Notes: generated from the letters alone by a model not told the origin. Shown: positions 16,034 through 29,370, counted from the stretch's first letter. The stretch: DNA of 64,000 bases from Alphaproteobacteria bacterium (GCA_041396705.1 JAWKYB010000016.1:61346-125345), one strand, 5' to 3'. A program made the numbers and translations.

Positions 16034-16567
16034 TCAGTCGATGAAGCGGTGGCGCTGGTCGGGCGCCGGCACCAGGCAGCGCGCGCGCCGGCCGAACAGC
16101 CGATAGCGGTTGCGGGCGACGCGGTCGTAGAGCCAGTCGCCCGCCGGCCGCGGGATCCTGCCGGCGACGGCGAACAGGCGCCAGGGCCAGGGCAGGCGCC
16201 GCATGACCCCGACGAAGGCGGCCATCCGCACATGGGCGCGGCCGTCGACCACCAGCAGGTTGGTCTCGAAGTCGACCGCGTCATAGCCGTAGTGGCGGAA
16301 CAGCGCTGCACCCAGCGGTGACTGGCCGGCGCAGAATCGGAAGCGTGCATCCCGGTCGCGGGCCAGCACGAAGCGCACGAAGCCGGAGCACAGCACGCAG
16401 TCGCCGTCGTAGACGAACACCGGGCCGCCGTCGTCGAAGCGCGGCACGGCCGGGTCGTCGCGGTAGCTGTAGGGCCGGTGCGACACGACCGGCAGTCTCG
16501 CCCGGGCGGCGCCGGGCGGGCGCTCAGTCGCCGTCGGGCGTCTTTCCGCCGGTTGCGTTCTGGACAT
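16034..16567 (-). CDS. DCC-family thiol-disulfide oxidoreductase-like protein (DUF393)
   Basis: The core reads GGPVFVYDGDCVLCSGFVRFVL, with the DGDCxLC motif of the DUF393/DCC family. It is followed by FRFCAGQSPLGAALFRHYG, the middle strand TNLLVVDGRAHVRMAAFV and the helix LPWPWRLFAVAGRIPRPAGDWLYD. The CxxC pair resembles thioredoxin-like active sites, but the reaction is not established. From the ATG at 16567 the protein has 177 residues and overlaps bfr by 44 bases. The N-terminal 27 residues look non-coding, so a GTG at 16486, giving 150 residues and no overlap, is an attractive alternative start. Confidence 0.85.
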   Translation of the reverse strand: MSRTQPAERRPTATERPPGAARARLPVVSHRPYSYRDDPAVPRFDDGGPVFVYDGDCVLCSGFVRFVLARDRDARFRFCAGQSPLGAALFRHYGYDAVDFETNLLVVDGRAHVRMAAFVGVMRRLPWPWRLFAVAGRIPRPAGDWLYDRVARNRYRLFGRRARCLVPAPDQRHRFID

Positions 16568-17012
16568 AGTTCTGGATGCCCATGGCGCCGATCAGCGCAA
16601 GCTGGGTCTCGAGGAAGTCGACATGCTCCTCCTCGTTGTCGAGGATGTCGGCCAGGATCTCGCGGCTGACGAAATCGCGCACCGTCTCGCAATGGGCGAT
16701 CGCTTCGCGCAGCAGTGGAATCGCCTCGTGCTCCAGTGCCAGGTCGCACTCGAGCACTTCCTTCACGTCCTCGCCGATGCGCAGCTTGTTCAGCGCCTGC
16801 AGGTTCGGCAGCCCCTCGAGAAACAGGACGCGCTCGATCAGCTTGTCGGCGTGCTCCATCTCCTCGATGGATTCCTTGTACTCGTATGCGCCAAGTTGGG
16901 TCATGCCCCAGTTCTTCAGCATGCGGGCGTGCAGGAAATACTGGTTGATTGCGGTCAGCTCGTTCTTGAGCACCTTGTTCAGGAACTCGATGACCTTCTT
17001 GTCGCCCTTCAT
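16524..17012 (-). CDS. bfr: Bacterioferritin
   Basis: This is a 24-subunit haem-containing iron store. All key residues are present in this 162-residue protein: ferroxidase ligands Glu18, Glu51, His54, Glu94, Glu127 and His130, and the haem-ligating Met52 (in SIEEMEHADKL). The start MKGDKKVIEFLNKVLKNELT is the family N-terminus. The gene is paired with bfd immediately upstream on the same strand (80-base gap), so storage and release of iron are probably coordinated. The C-terminus ends with a short non-conserved tail GGKTPDGD. Confidence 0.97.
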   Translation of the reverse strand: MKGDKKVIEFLNKVLKNELTAINQYFLHARMLKNWGMTQLGAYEYKESIEEMEHADKLIERVLFLEGLPNLQALNKLRIGEDVKEVLECDLALEHEAIPLLREAIAHCETVRDFVSREILADILDNEEEHVDFLETQLALIGAMGIQNYVQNATGGKTPDGD

Positions 17013-17092
17013 GTCCGGCCCCGCCTCGCTGTTGGTCGCTGCCTGCCGCCACTCCTAGCGGCTGGCTGCCGGGGTGGCAATACCGGCGGGCG

Positions 17093-17290
17093 CTATTCCG
17101 CGGCGAGCGGCGGCACGGATTCGCCCGTGTCGCGGCGGGTTGCGATCATCTGCCGGATGCTGGGTCCGCAGGTGCCGCACTGCGGCTGGCAGCCGAGACC
17201 GCGGAATACCGCCGGCACCGAGCGGGCGCCGCCGTCGATCTGCGCGTTGACGGCGCGGCAGTTCACTCCGTTGCACAGGCAGACGATCAT
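17093..17290 (-). CDS. bfd: Bacterioferritin-associated ferredoxin (Bfd-like)
   Basis: This small [2Fe-2S] protein of 65 residues (BFD/Fer2_BFD domain) has cysteines in MIVCLCNGVNC and in GCQPQCGTCGPSIRQMI, giving the CxC...CxxC ligand pattern. In the family, Bfd reduces bacterioferritin so that stored Fe(III) can be mobilised. The ATG at 17290 starts exactly at the domain. A slightly longer in-frame ATG (17311) would only add MSLSGST. It lies upstream of bfr in the same direction, and Fur-like half-sites precede it. Confidence 0.88.
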   Translation of the reverse strand: MIVCLCNGVNCRAVNAQIDGGARSVPAVFRGLGCQPQCGTCGPSIRQMIATRRDTGESVPPLAAE

Positions 17291-17307
17291 GGTCGACCCT
17301 GACAGTG

Positions 17308-17335
17308 ACACTCATTCGCACAGAAATAATTGCTG
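17308..17335 (-). promoter_or_regulatory. Possible Fur-type half-sites upstream of bfd
   Basis: On the minus strand the segment contains GCAATTATT and GCGAATGAGTG, resembling halves of alphaproteobacterial Fur boxes (AATGAGAAT / GCAAAT blocks). It lies 20-45 bases upstream of the bfd start. The match is partial and made by eye; the similarity to the region before the imelysin operon is the main reason to record it. Confidence 0.3.
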
Positions 17336-17457
17336 CGCATCGCGGCCGACGGCAAGCCCGCAATTGTCGCAGCCGGATAACCCGCCGCGAACCGTGGCCG
17401 ACAGGACACCGGCGGCGTCGGCGCACGCCGCACGGCCGCCTGGCGGCAGGCGCCGGA

Positions 17458-17473
17458 TTTTCGTTTCCGAAAA
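17458..17473 (+). promoter_or_regulatory. Putative GlpR operator upstream of glpV
   Basis: TTTTCG-TTTC-CGAAAA is a perfect 6-bp inverted repeat with a four-base centre, 120 bases before the glpV start codon. Its core TTCG-N4-CGAA matches the inner part of the enterobacterial and pseudomonad GlpR operator as I know it. The same core recurs before glpD, next to glpR. Repression relieved by glycerol-3-phosphate is the expected logic. Confidence 0.6.
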
Positions 17474-17592
17474 ATTGCGAACAGGAAATTGCGCACTTGC
17501 GAAACCCGGCGGGGCTGATACGATCCGCTGCGGCGTCGCGAGATGCCCAGATACGCCCCGTGTCCGACAAAAAAGTAACGTGGGAGGAACAT

Positions 17593-19329
<1,737 letters not shown>

Positions 19330-19344
19330 CGGCGCAAAGCCGCT

Positions 19345-19392
19345 CCGACGGCTCCTCCCCGCCCGTCGGCCCAACGCACCTGCCTGGCAGGT
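19345..19392 (+). promoter_or_regulatory. Intercistronic stem-loops between glpV and glpS
   Basis: Two hairpins follow the glpV stop: CCGACGG/CCGTCGG (19345-19369) and ACCTGCC/GGCAGGT with a one-base loop (19378-19392). Stems at this position are common in binding-protein-dependent transporter operons, where they protect the upstream mRNA and keep the binding protein in excess. The remaining gap to glpS (to 19528) has no gene. Confidence 0.4.
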
Positions 19393-19528
19393 ACCGCGGG
19401 CCGGCGGGCTCCCCTTCTGCCCGCCGCACCGGCCACGGCCGGACAGGCCCGCGATCGATCATGACAACACCCTCGCACAAGACGCATGCTGTCCGCCGTT
19501 CGGACCGGTGCACGAACGGAACCGCGAC

Positions 19529-20596
19529 ATGACCTTGGAGCTGCGGGGGGTCGAGAAACGCGTCGGCGCGGAGACCCACATCCATCCGACGTCGGTCAAG
19601 CTCGCCGGCGGCGAGTTCAACATCCTGCTCGGCACCACGCTCAGCGGCAAGACCACGCTGATGCAGCTGATGGCCGGGCTGGAGCGGCCGACCGCGGGCG
19701 AGATCTGGCTCGACGGCCGCAACGTCACCACGGTCTCGGCGCCGAAGCGCAACGTGTCGATGGTGCACCAGCAGTTCATCAACTACCCGAACATGACGGT
19801 GTTCGAGAACATCGCCTCGCCGCTGCGCGTCGCCCGCATGGACCAGGCCAGGATGCGCGAACGGGTACACCGCACAGCGGAGCTGTTGCGGCTGACCCCG
19901 ATGCTGGACCGCAAGCCGGCCAACCTGTCCGGCGGCCAGCAGCAGCGCACCGCACTGGCACGCGCGCTGGTCAAGGATGCCAGCCTGGTGCTGCTGGACG
20001 AACCGCTGGCCAACCTCGATTTCAAGCTGCGCGAGGAGCTGCGCGACGAGCTGCCCAAGCTGTTCGAGGACCGCGGCTGCACCGTCGTCTATGCCACCAC
20101 CGAACCGACCGAGGCGCTGCTGCTGGGCGGCCACACCGCGACCCTGCACGAGGGCCGGGTGACCCAGTTCGGCGTCACCGGCACGATCTATCGCCGGCCG
20201 CAGGACCTGCTGACCGCGCAGGTGTTCTCCGATCCGCCGATCAACGTCGCGCCGGTGACCAAGCGCGGCGACGCGGTCGCCCTCGGCGACGGCGTGCAGT
20301 GGGCCGCGACCGACGCCTTGCGCGGCCAGCCCGACGGCCCCTACACGGTCGGCATCCGCCCGCATCACGTCACGCCGGCGGCGCGCGCGGCCGAGGCGGT
20401 CCGCATCCAGGGCGAGGTCATGGTGGCGGAACTGAGCGGTTCGGAGAGCATCGTGCATTTCCGGCTGCAGTCCCATCCCTGGGTGTCGCAGTCGCACGGC
20501 ATCCACCCGTTCAGCGTCGGCGAACAGGCAACGCTGTATCTCGACCCCCGCCAGTGCCTGTATTTCGACCAGGCCGGCCGGCTGGTCGCGGGCTGA
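19529..20596 (+). CDS. glpS: Glycerol-3-phosphate ABC transporter ATPase GlpS
   Basis: This is the first of two ATPase subunits, 355 residues. Walker A is GTTLSGKTTLMQ, the signature LSGGQQQRTALARAL is canonical, and Walker B is LVLLDEPLANLD. The switch (H-loop) region reads VVYATTEPTEALLLG, so the usual His is replaced. The C-terminal TOBE/MalK-like domain has GIRPHHVTPA. GlpT has the complementary defects, so the pair should form one normal and one degenerate ATP site. The ATG at 19529 is preferred; an upstream GTG at 19508 would add seven residues. Confidence 0.85.
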   Translation: MTLELRGVEKRVGAETHIHPTSVKLAGGEFNILLGTTLSGKTTLMQLMAGLERPTAGEIWLDGRNVTTVSAPKRNVSMVHQQFINYPNMTVFENIASPLRVARMDQARMRERVHRTAELLRLTPMLDRKPANLSGGQQQRTALARALVKDASLVLLDEPLANLDFKLREELRDELPKLFEDRGCTVVYATTEPTEALLLGGHTATLHEGRVTQFGVTGTIYRRPQDLLTAQVFSDPPINVAPVTKRGDAVALGDGVQWAATDALRGQPDGPYTVGIRPHHVTPAARAAEAVRIQGEVMVAELSGSESIVHFRLQSHPWVSQSHGIHPFSVGEQATLYLDPRQCLYFDQAGRLVAG

Positions 20597-20610
20597 GCGG
20601 AGGGCGGGCG

Positions 20611-21678
<1,068 letters not shown>

Positions 21679-21687
21679 GACCGACCC

Positions 21688-23381
<1,694 letters not shown>

Positions 23382-23393
23382 GGGAGGCCGGCG

Positions 23394-23678
23394 ATGGACC
23401 TGCTGAGCTGGATGGCCTGGACGCCGGAGACGGCGGCGTTCTTCGGTGTGATCGCGGCCCTGCTGATCGGCATGACGGTGTGGGAGCTGGTGCGCCCGGG
23501 CGGCGCGCCGCGGCACGGCATCCTCGGCCTGGACACCACCCGCGGCGACCGCCTGTTCATCTCGCTGCTGGGCGCCGCCTTCATCCACCTGGCCTGGCTG
23601 GCGCTGTTCGGCACCCCGTTGTGGGGGGCCAATGCGATCGCGCTGGCCTATGCGGTGGCGGTGTTCGTCTGGGTTTGA
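23394..23678 (+). CDS. glpU: DUF2160 small membrane protein (GlpU-type)
   Basis: This 94-residue protein has three predicted helices (about 12-30, 50-70 and 74-92) and the conserved loop RHGILGLDTTRGDRLFISLLG, characteristic of DUF2160. The family occurs almost only in glycerol-3-phosphate-type ABC operons of alphaproteobacteria, so a role as an accessory subunit of the GlpPQ channel is likely, although unproven. It is the last gene of the plus-strand operon and stops four bases from the convergent methyltransferase remnant. Confidence 0.8.
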   Translation: MDLLSWMAWTPETAAFFGVIAALLIGMTVWELVRPGGAPRHGILGLDTTRGDRLFISLLGAAFIHLAWLALFGTPLWGANAIALAYAVAVFVWV

Positions 23679-23682
23679 ATAT

Positions 23683-24460
23683 CTATCGCCGCCGCCCGAT
23701 GACGACGAGGTAGTCGCGACGGATGTGCAAGCCGGTCGGCCCGGCATATTTGCCGTGATAGGCATCGATGTCAGCCTTCAGCGCAGCCCGGCCGTCGGCG
23801 TCGAGCCCGTCGACCAGTGTCCGCACCGGGCCGAAACCGCGCACGAACCAGTCGTAGATGTCGTCGACATCGTCGAAATAGGCATTGTTGACCCCGGGCT
23901 CGAAGGCGAGCTCGAAGTCGATTCCGAGCAGGCTGCGGACGTGGTCGGGATCACCCCAGTCGAGCGGTCGGCGAGCCCATTTGAGGAACCGTCCATGGCC
24001 GCGCCTGGCGCTGCTTGCCCTGCGAGCACCGCACCGAGTTCGGGCGACGGTCCGCCCGGCACCCAGCCCGCCAGTCCACCGCGCCGCTCGGCGCGGGCAT
24101 GCCCGCGCCAGGCTCGGCGAGCGGCGCTGCGCGGGTCGACGGCGAACAGGCCGACGCGGTGGAGTGCCGGTCGGCGGCGCGTCCGCGAATGGCGGGCTCG
24201 GCATCGACCTGGCGAAAGGCGATCGGCGGTCGCCATGGGCGGACAGTGCGCAGGCAGCGTCGACCAGGCCGGCGAGTGTCGATGTACCTCGGTGACATGC
24301 TGAGCCACGTACGCGGCCGCATTGCGCGCGGGTCCAGCTCGCTCCCGGCGGCGGAACACCTGATCGCCAGCGCTTGGCGTCGCGGCAGGGCCGAGTGCGT
24401 CGCCGGATGGATCCGTAGCTGATCCCGTTGTCGGCTTCTCGGCCCGGTCTTTCCGATGCT
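23683..24460 (-). pseudogene. SAM-dependent methyltransferase remnant, multiply frameshifted
   Basis: The last 95 codons are continuous and look genuine: PLDWGDPDHVRSLLGIDFEL, then VDDIYDWFVRGFGPVRTLVD and the end REYLVVIGRRR-like. This is the C-terminal part of class I methyltransferases of the UbiE/Methyltransf_25 type. Upstream, recognisable pieces are scattered over all three minus frames: a piece resembling a nucleotide-binding core (NAAAYVAQHVTEVH), IAFRQVDAEP, and STASACLFAVDP-like. At least four frameshifts would be needed to join them, and no start codon can be fixed. The left limit is firm; the right limit is approximate. Decay or local consensus error are both possible. Confidence 0.6.
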
Positions 24461-25437
24461 GCCGCGCATCGCCGCCGCCGGCTGGTGATCGCCTGTTCGC
24501 GCACCATCGTCTCGTCCTGCTGGCGGCTGTGCTCCGTCTCGCAGTTGAACCCTTGGTCCTGACAGCAACCGATCGCTGCCGGTCCGCGATACTGCGCTTC
24601 GTGCCTATCGTGGTGCGCAGATTCGAGAGCTCCTTCTTTTGACGCCGCAGCACGGAGGTGCCGCGATGAAGAGCTCGGTCAATTCTGCCCGCTGCGTGCG
24701 GCAGCTGTTCTGCGACTCGTCTTAATTGGACGTTCCGTTGATTCCTGCGCTACCTGTACGGCCTGCGCCCTGGCGGCGCAGCCACGCCTGCAGCGCGGCA
24801 TCCGGTTGACGCATCGCCGGACTGTGGATCTCACGCCGCCGCCTGTTCGATGTCGACGACTTGTTGCTGAAGAACAACCGGCGCGCTGCTCGGCGGCGCC
24901 GTGGCGTGCTGCGCTTCCTGCCCGATGTGCGCACCTGACGCGTCCCCGGCTCCGGTGCGGAGTTCGTCGCCTTCGCGATCGACCTCGGCGCTCGGCTGCT
25001 GTGGGGCCAGCGCTGGACCGCCGCGACGCTCGCCGCGCACGAACGCCTCGGGCTGTTCGTCTGGGCGATGGAAAGCGTCGTGTTGCAGCCGGACGCTTTC
25101 GGTGCGGGCGCACGGTGGTGCGATGACGCTGACCGACCAGCCGGACGGTACGCCACCAAGCGGGTCACTGGTGGTTCGTCAGCGTGCTGATGGCGTGCTG
25201 CCCGAGCTCTGCTCGCACGACCCCCGGCCACGACGGTCGATCTCTATCTCACCGCCAACCTGCGCGACGATGATCTACATGGCGCTGTGGCTCGACCATG
25301 GTGTTCTCGCGATGGGCTAGCGACCGCGATCGCGGACGAGAACTCGACGTCCACGGCAGCCGCGGCGAGCCGTCGGGCCTTTGTCGCGTTCGGTGCTTCC
25401 GCGCGCTGGCCGAAGTCCGGTCCCAGCGTCCCCTGAG
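24461..25437. other. Region without an intact gene (degenerate coding remnants)
   Basis: Nearly 1 kb contains no convincing ORF on either strand. Plus-strand fragments with protein-like composition occur in changing frames, for example FVAFAIDLGARLLWGQRW near 24965-25020, HERLGLFVWAMESVVLQP near 25038-25090 and TTVDLYLTANLRDDD near 25233-25275. They could derive from one gene broken by several indels, but I cannot name the family. No tRNA, repeat or transposase signature is visible. Confidence 0.5.
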
Positions 25438-27004
25438 CTACGGCCCTCGGCGTCGGCACGTAGTCCTGCGGTCGTCAATGGTGGTGCCGGTGCCGCGGCC
25501 CAGATAGGTCTCGTCCAGCGCCGCCCTGGTCTTCGGCATCGACGTGCAAGCCCAGCTTCGAGCGGCGCCACAGGATGTCGTCGGCCGTCTGCGCCCATTC
25601 CTGCTCGACCAGGTGGCGCACCTCGACTTCGTAGAGCCCGCCGCCGAAGTCACGCCCCAAATCGCGCAGCGAGGTCTTGCCGACTAGCAGCAAGTTCAGC
25701 CGCGTGCCGTAGGCGCGGAACAGCCGCCGCGCCAGCGCCTTCGGCAGCCACGGGTAGTCGCCGCAGATCAGGGCGAGGTGCGCCTCGAACTCGGTTGCCG
25801 CGAAGTCGCCGCCCGGCAGCGGCGCGTTCGCCGTCCAGGGCTGTGCGGTGCGCCCCATCGCCGGCAGACTTCTGCAGCGCATGCTCGGCCAGCCGCCGGT
25901 AGGTCGTGATCTTGCCGCCGAACACCGAAAGCAGCGGTGCGCGATCGTCGCCGCCGTCGAGCTCGAGCACATAGTCGCGGGTGACTGCCGACGGGTTGTC
26001 GGCGCCGTCGTCGTAGAGCGGGCGCACGCCCGAATAGGTCCAGACCACGTCGTCGGGCCGGATCTGCCGCTGGAAGTGATGGTTCACCACGGCGCACAGA
26101 TAGTCGACTTCCGCCGGGTCGATGGCCACGTTCGCCGGATCGCCCTCATAGGCCACATCGGTGGTGCCGATCAGCGAGAAATCGTCCTCATAGGGAATCG
26201 CGAACACGATGCGCCGGTCGGCATTCTGCAGGATATAGGCGTGCGACCCCTGAGGCGGGGCACGACGATGTGGCTGCCCTTATCAGGCGCACGCTGGAGC
26301 GGGTGTTCAGGCCGGCGCGCTGATTCGCACCGGCGACCCACGGGCCGGCGGCATTCACCAGCGCGCGCATACCGCAACGGGGCCACCGCCGGCCGGTGGA
26401 GGCGACAGAGCCAGACGCCATCGTCGCGGCGGGCGGATTCCAGCGTGGTGCGCGTCCTGATCGTCGCGCCGCGGTTGGCCGCGTCGCGCGCGTTGAGGGC
26501 GACCAGCCGCGAATCCTGCACCCAGCAGTCCGAATATTCGAATGCGCGCCGGAACGAAGACTTCAACGCATGGCCGGCGGGGTGACGGCGCAGGTCCAGG
26601 CTTCGAACCGGGCAACAGCTTGCGCCCGCCCAGGTGGCTGACAGGAACAGGCCGATCCGCACCAGCCACGCCGGCCGCATCGACCGGTCGTGCGGCAAGA
26701 CGAAACGCATCGGCCAGATGATGTGCGGCGCGGCACGCAGCAGCACTTCGCGCTCGATCAGCGCCTCGCGCACCAGCCGGAACTCGTAATATTCGAGATA
26801 GCGCAGGCCGCCGTGGATCAGCTTGGTGCTGGCCGACGACGTGGCCCCCGCCAGGTCCCCCTTTTCGACCAGCAGCACGCTGAGGCCCTGGCCGGCGGCA
26901 TCCCGCGCGATGCCGACCCCGTTGATGCCGCCGCCGACGACGAGCAGGTCGACCGTCTCCGCGCCGGCACCCGCCGCCACTTCTGCCTGGTCAGCTTCCG
27001 ACAC
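25438..27004 (-). pseudogene. glpD: Glycerol-3-phosphate dehydrogenase GlpD, at least seven frameshifts
   Basis: GlpD is the FAD-dependent membrane enzyme that oxidises glycerol-3-phosphate to dihydroxyacetone phosphate. The N-terminal part is intact: VDLLVVGGGINGVGIARDA (FAD-binding), SSASTKLIHGGLRYLEYYEF and WPMRFVLPHDRSMRPAWLVR. Further conserved blocks follow in shifting frames: LGGRKLLPG, FEYSDCWVQDSRLVALNARDA, ALVNAAGPWVAGANQ, KGSHIVVPRL, FAIPYEDDFSLIGTTDVAYEG, FGGKITTYRRLAEHAL and WRRSKLGLHV. Breaks lie near 26640, 26604, 26367, 26283, 26253, 25860 and 25530. The likely start is the GTG at 27004, behind a GlpR-type operator. Confidence 0.8.
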
Positions 27005-27019
27005 CCGGTTCCGCCATGG

Positions 27020-27063
27020 TTTTCGTTTTGGCGCGATCTGGCGCGCCCGCTTTCGAAAACGAA
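27020..27063 (-). promoter_or_regulatory. Putative GlpR operator(s) between glpR and glpD
   Basis: TTCGAAAACGAA at 27052-27063 has the same TTCG-N4-CGAA core as the site before glpV. A second, half-conserved copy (TTTTCGTTTTGGCG) lies at 27020-27033, about three helical turns away (centre to centre roughly 30 bases). Both precede the glpD start at 27004 and follow the glpR stop at 27128. Tandem sites would allow cooperative repression of glpD by the adjacent GlpR. Confidence 0.55.
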
Positions 27064-27127
27064 GATACGCCCGGCGGCGAAGCCACCGCAAGCCCGATGG
27101 GTCGGTTTGTCCCGGATTTCGGGCGGC

Positions 27128-27943
27128 TCAGCGCCGCTCGGCGCGTGCGAGCCCGCGCTCGGCCGCGCGGTCCGCCACGGGCGCGACGTGAATCAGCCGG
27201 CCGGCCGCGGCCATCAGCGCGGCGAGATTGTCCGGCGGCTTGCGGTCGGTGACCAGCGCATGGATGTCGGCCAGCGAACAAAGCCGCACGGTCGCGTTGC
27301 GGCCGAATTTGGTGTGGTCGGCGACCAGCCAGGTCTGACGGGCGCTGGCCATGATCTGGCGCGAGACCTGAACCTCGCGGAAGTCGTAGTCGAGCAGCGC
27401 GCCATCGTCCGCGTCGATGCCGCTGATGCCGATGATCGCGATGTCGACCTTGAACTGGCGCATGAACTCGAGCGCGCTTTCGCCGACGATGCCGCCGTCG
27501 CGGTGCCGGACCAGGCCGCCGGCGGCATAGACCTCGAAATCGCGCTTGCCCTGAAGGATCGCAGCCACGTTCAGGTTGTTGGTGATGATGCGCAGGCCGG
27601 CCCGCGATGCGACCAGCGCGCGCGCCACCTCCTCGGTGGTGGTGCCGATGTTCAGGATCAGCGAGGCGCTGTCCGGCACCAGGCTCGCCACGTGGCGGGC
27701 GATGGCGCGCTTTTCGTCCTGGCACAGCACCTGACGGGTGGTGTAGGCCATGTTCTCCACGGTCGAGACCGTGGCTGCCCCACCGTGGTAGCGCCGCAGC
27801 CTGCCTTCGTCCTGCAGAATGCCGATGTCGCGGCGGATGGTCTGCGGCGTGACCCCGAAGACCGACGCCAAGTCCTCGACCGACGTATAGCCTTCCTGAT
27901 GCACCCGCTCGACGATCCGGTCCTGCCGCTGCATGCGATCCAC
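27128..27943 (-). CDS. glpR: Glycerol-3-phosphate regulon repressor GlpR (DeoR family)
   Basis: This is a DeoR-family repressor of about 271 residues. The N-terminal HTH reads RQDRIVERVHQEGYTSVEDLA with recognition region VTPQTIRRDIGILQDEGRLRRYHGG. The C-terminal sugar-phosphate sensor (DeoRC) has ILNIGTTTEEVARAL, IITNNLNVAAIL and VADHTKFGRNATVR. The GTG at 27943 is chosen because AAGGA lies eight bases upstream; the ATG at 27934 is the alternative. It sits just upstream of glpD, and matching operators occur before glpD and glpV, so it probably controls uptake and oxidation of glycerol-3-phosphate together. Confidence 0.88.
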   Translation of the reverse strand: MDRMQRQDRIVERVHQEGYTSVEDLASVFGVTPQTIRRDIGILQDEGRLRRYHGGAATVSTVENMAYTTRQVLCQDEKRAIARHVASLVPDSASLILNIGTTTEEVARALVASRAGLRIITNNLNVAAILQGKRDFEVYAAGGLVRHRDGGIVGESALEFMRQFKVDIAIIGISGIDADDGALLDYDFREVQVSRQIMASARQTWLVADHTKFGRNATVRLCSLADIHALVTDRKPPDNLAALMAAAGRLIHVAPVADRAAERGLARAERR

Positions 27944-28045
27944 GTCACTCGTCCTTCGTTCACGGCCGCGGCCACTGCGGCGCGATTCGGCTGTTCTTAG
28001 CAGCATTGCATGGCGATTCGAAAATCGCCTAGATGGCCCTTGGCT

Positions 28046-29272
28046 ATGCGCGTGTTCGAGTCGCCCCCCGCTTGCGCGCGCCAGGCGTGTCGACCCGTGG
28101 TGGACTTGTACGCCCCAGCCGATGCGCCGCATCGCGCGGCAGACGCAGCCGAATCGGGTCCGCTTTCGGCGCACTATCGCATTGACCGGTGGACAGCCGA
28201 AGGCTGGTCGATGCTCGCCGTCTTTGCCGGCCGGCAGGAGGCGGAGGCGGCGCTGCGTGCGCTGCGCCACGACATCCCCGACCAGCTTGTGCGCCTGACC
28301 CACAGGACCGGACCGGCCGCGCCTTGGCGTGCCGACCGGCGGCCATCGGACGGCCCGGACGGCCATCGGCCGACCTCCAGCACCGCTCGCAGCCTCTGCC
28401 GGCTGGTCGGCGCGCTCGGCATGGTCGCGCTGGTGGCCCTGGCCAGCGCCGCGCACTGGGTCGGCACGACCCTGCCGGCCGGCACGACACGCAGCGCGAT
28501 CGCCGCAGATGCAGTCGACGCCGAACCGGAGCCGGCAGAACCGGCGCCGGCGAATGCGGCTGACGCCCTGCTCGGCGCATGGGCAACGGCGGAAGCGGGC
28601 TGCGACCGGCCGGCGTTGTCGTTCCTCGCCGACCGTGAGATCCGCAGCGCCGCCGACGGATCGGCGCAGAGCCGCGCGGTCACCGGCTACAGCGCGCTGC
28701 CGCAAGGCCTGATCGGCGTGAACTACGGCGACGGCGACGAGGTCGTCTATGCGGTCGACGCCGCAGGCGCGGCGCTCGTTTCGGCGCGGCTCGGCGACAT
28801 CGCTATCGCGCCGCAGCGACCGCTTTCGCTGCAGCGCTGCGGCCAGGCCGTCGCCCTGGCTCGCAGCGCTGCGGCCGCGCCGTCCGCCGTTCCCGTCGCC
28901 GAGGCGTTCCGGCTTGCCATCCAGGCCGGCGACGACCTGGCCGCCGCCTTGACCATTGCCCACGGCCTGTCGGTGTCGTCGCCGCTGGCCCCTGGCGACC
29001 CGCCGCCGCTGCTGTGGGCGGTGGCGCACGAACGCCCCGTGCTGATCGGCAAGCTGGTGGCGGCCGGCGCCGACCCCGACCTGCGCGACGGCAGCGGCAG
29101 AACCGGCCTTGCGATTGCCGTCGAGCGCGGCAATGCCGATCTGGCCGAGGCGCTGCTGGCCGCCGGTGCCGACCCGCGCATCGCCGACCCCGACGGCAAC
29201 CGGCCGCTCGACATCGCGGCGGCGAAGCGCGACGAGCTGATGATCGACATCCTGCTGTCCTATCGCCCCTGA
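28046..29272 (+). CDS. Ankyrin-repeat protein with one membrane anchor
   Basis: This roughly 408-residue protein has an N-terminal cytoplasmic region of about 110 residues, one hydrophobic helix (LVGALGMVALVALASAAHWV) and a long exported part. That part carries a domain with two Cys (EAGCDRPALSFLADREI ... LSLQRCGQAV) and then three ankyrin repeats at the C-terminus (PPPLLWAVAHERPVLIGKLV, AGADPDLRDGSGRTGLAIAV, AGADPRIADPDGNRPLDIAA). Function is unknown; ankyrin repeats indicate protein binding. An upstream ATG at 28010 would add 12 residues. It precedes the hybrid kinase gene by about 100 bases. Confidence 0.8.
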   Translation: MRVFESPPACARQACRPVVDLYAPADAPHRAADAAESGPLSAHYRIDRWTAEGWSMLAVFAGRQEAEAALRALRHDIPDQLVRLTHRTGPAAPWRADRRPSDGPDGHRPTSSTARSLCRLVGALGMVALVALASAAHWVGTTLPAGTTRSAIAADAVDAEPEPAEPAPANAADALLGAWATAEAGCDRPALSFLADREIRSAADGSAQSRAVTGYSALPQGLIGVNYGDGDEVVYAVDAAGAALVSARLGDIAIAPQRPLSLQRCGQAVALARSAAAAPSAVPVAEAFRLAIQAGDDLAAALTIAHGLSVSSPLAPGDPPPLLWAVAHERPVLIGKLVAAGADPDLRDGSGRTGLAIAVERGNADLAEALLAAGADPRIADPDGNRPLDIAAAKRDELMIDILLSYRP

Positions 29273-29370
29273 CCTGCGCGGGCCGCCCGGACGGCCACGG
29301 CCGAGTTAGGCCGTTGTTTACCGCTATCCCCCACTCTCGCTTCATTCAACGCGAGAGGCGTGTCATTTCC

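Noticed and set aside
16524..16567. 44-base overlap of the DCC gene with bfr as translational coupling
   Set aside because: The overlapping N-terminal residues look non-coding; a GTG start at 16486 removes the overlap, so coupling need not be assumed.
28012..28028. GCGATT-CGAA-AATCGC inverted repeat upstream of glpR as a GlpR autoregulation site
   Set aside because: It lacks the TTCG-N4-CGAA core shared by the glpV and glpD sites and may overlap the start of the ankyrin gene, so the link to GlpR is too weak.
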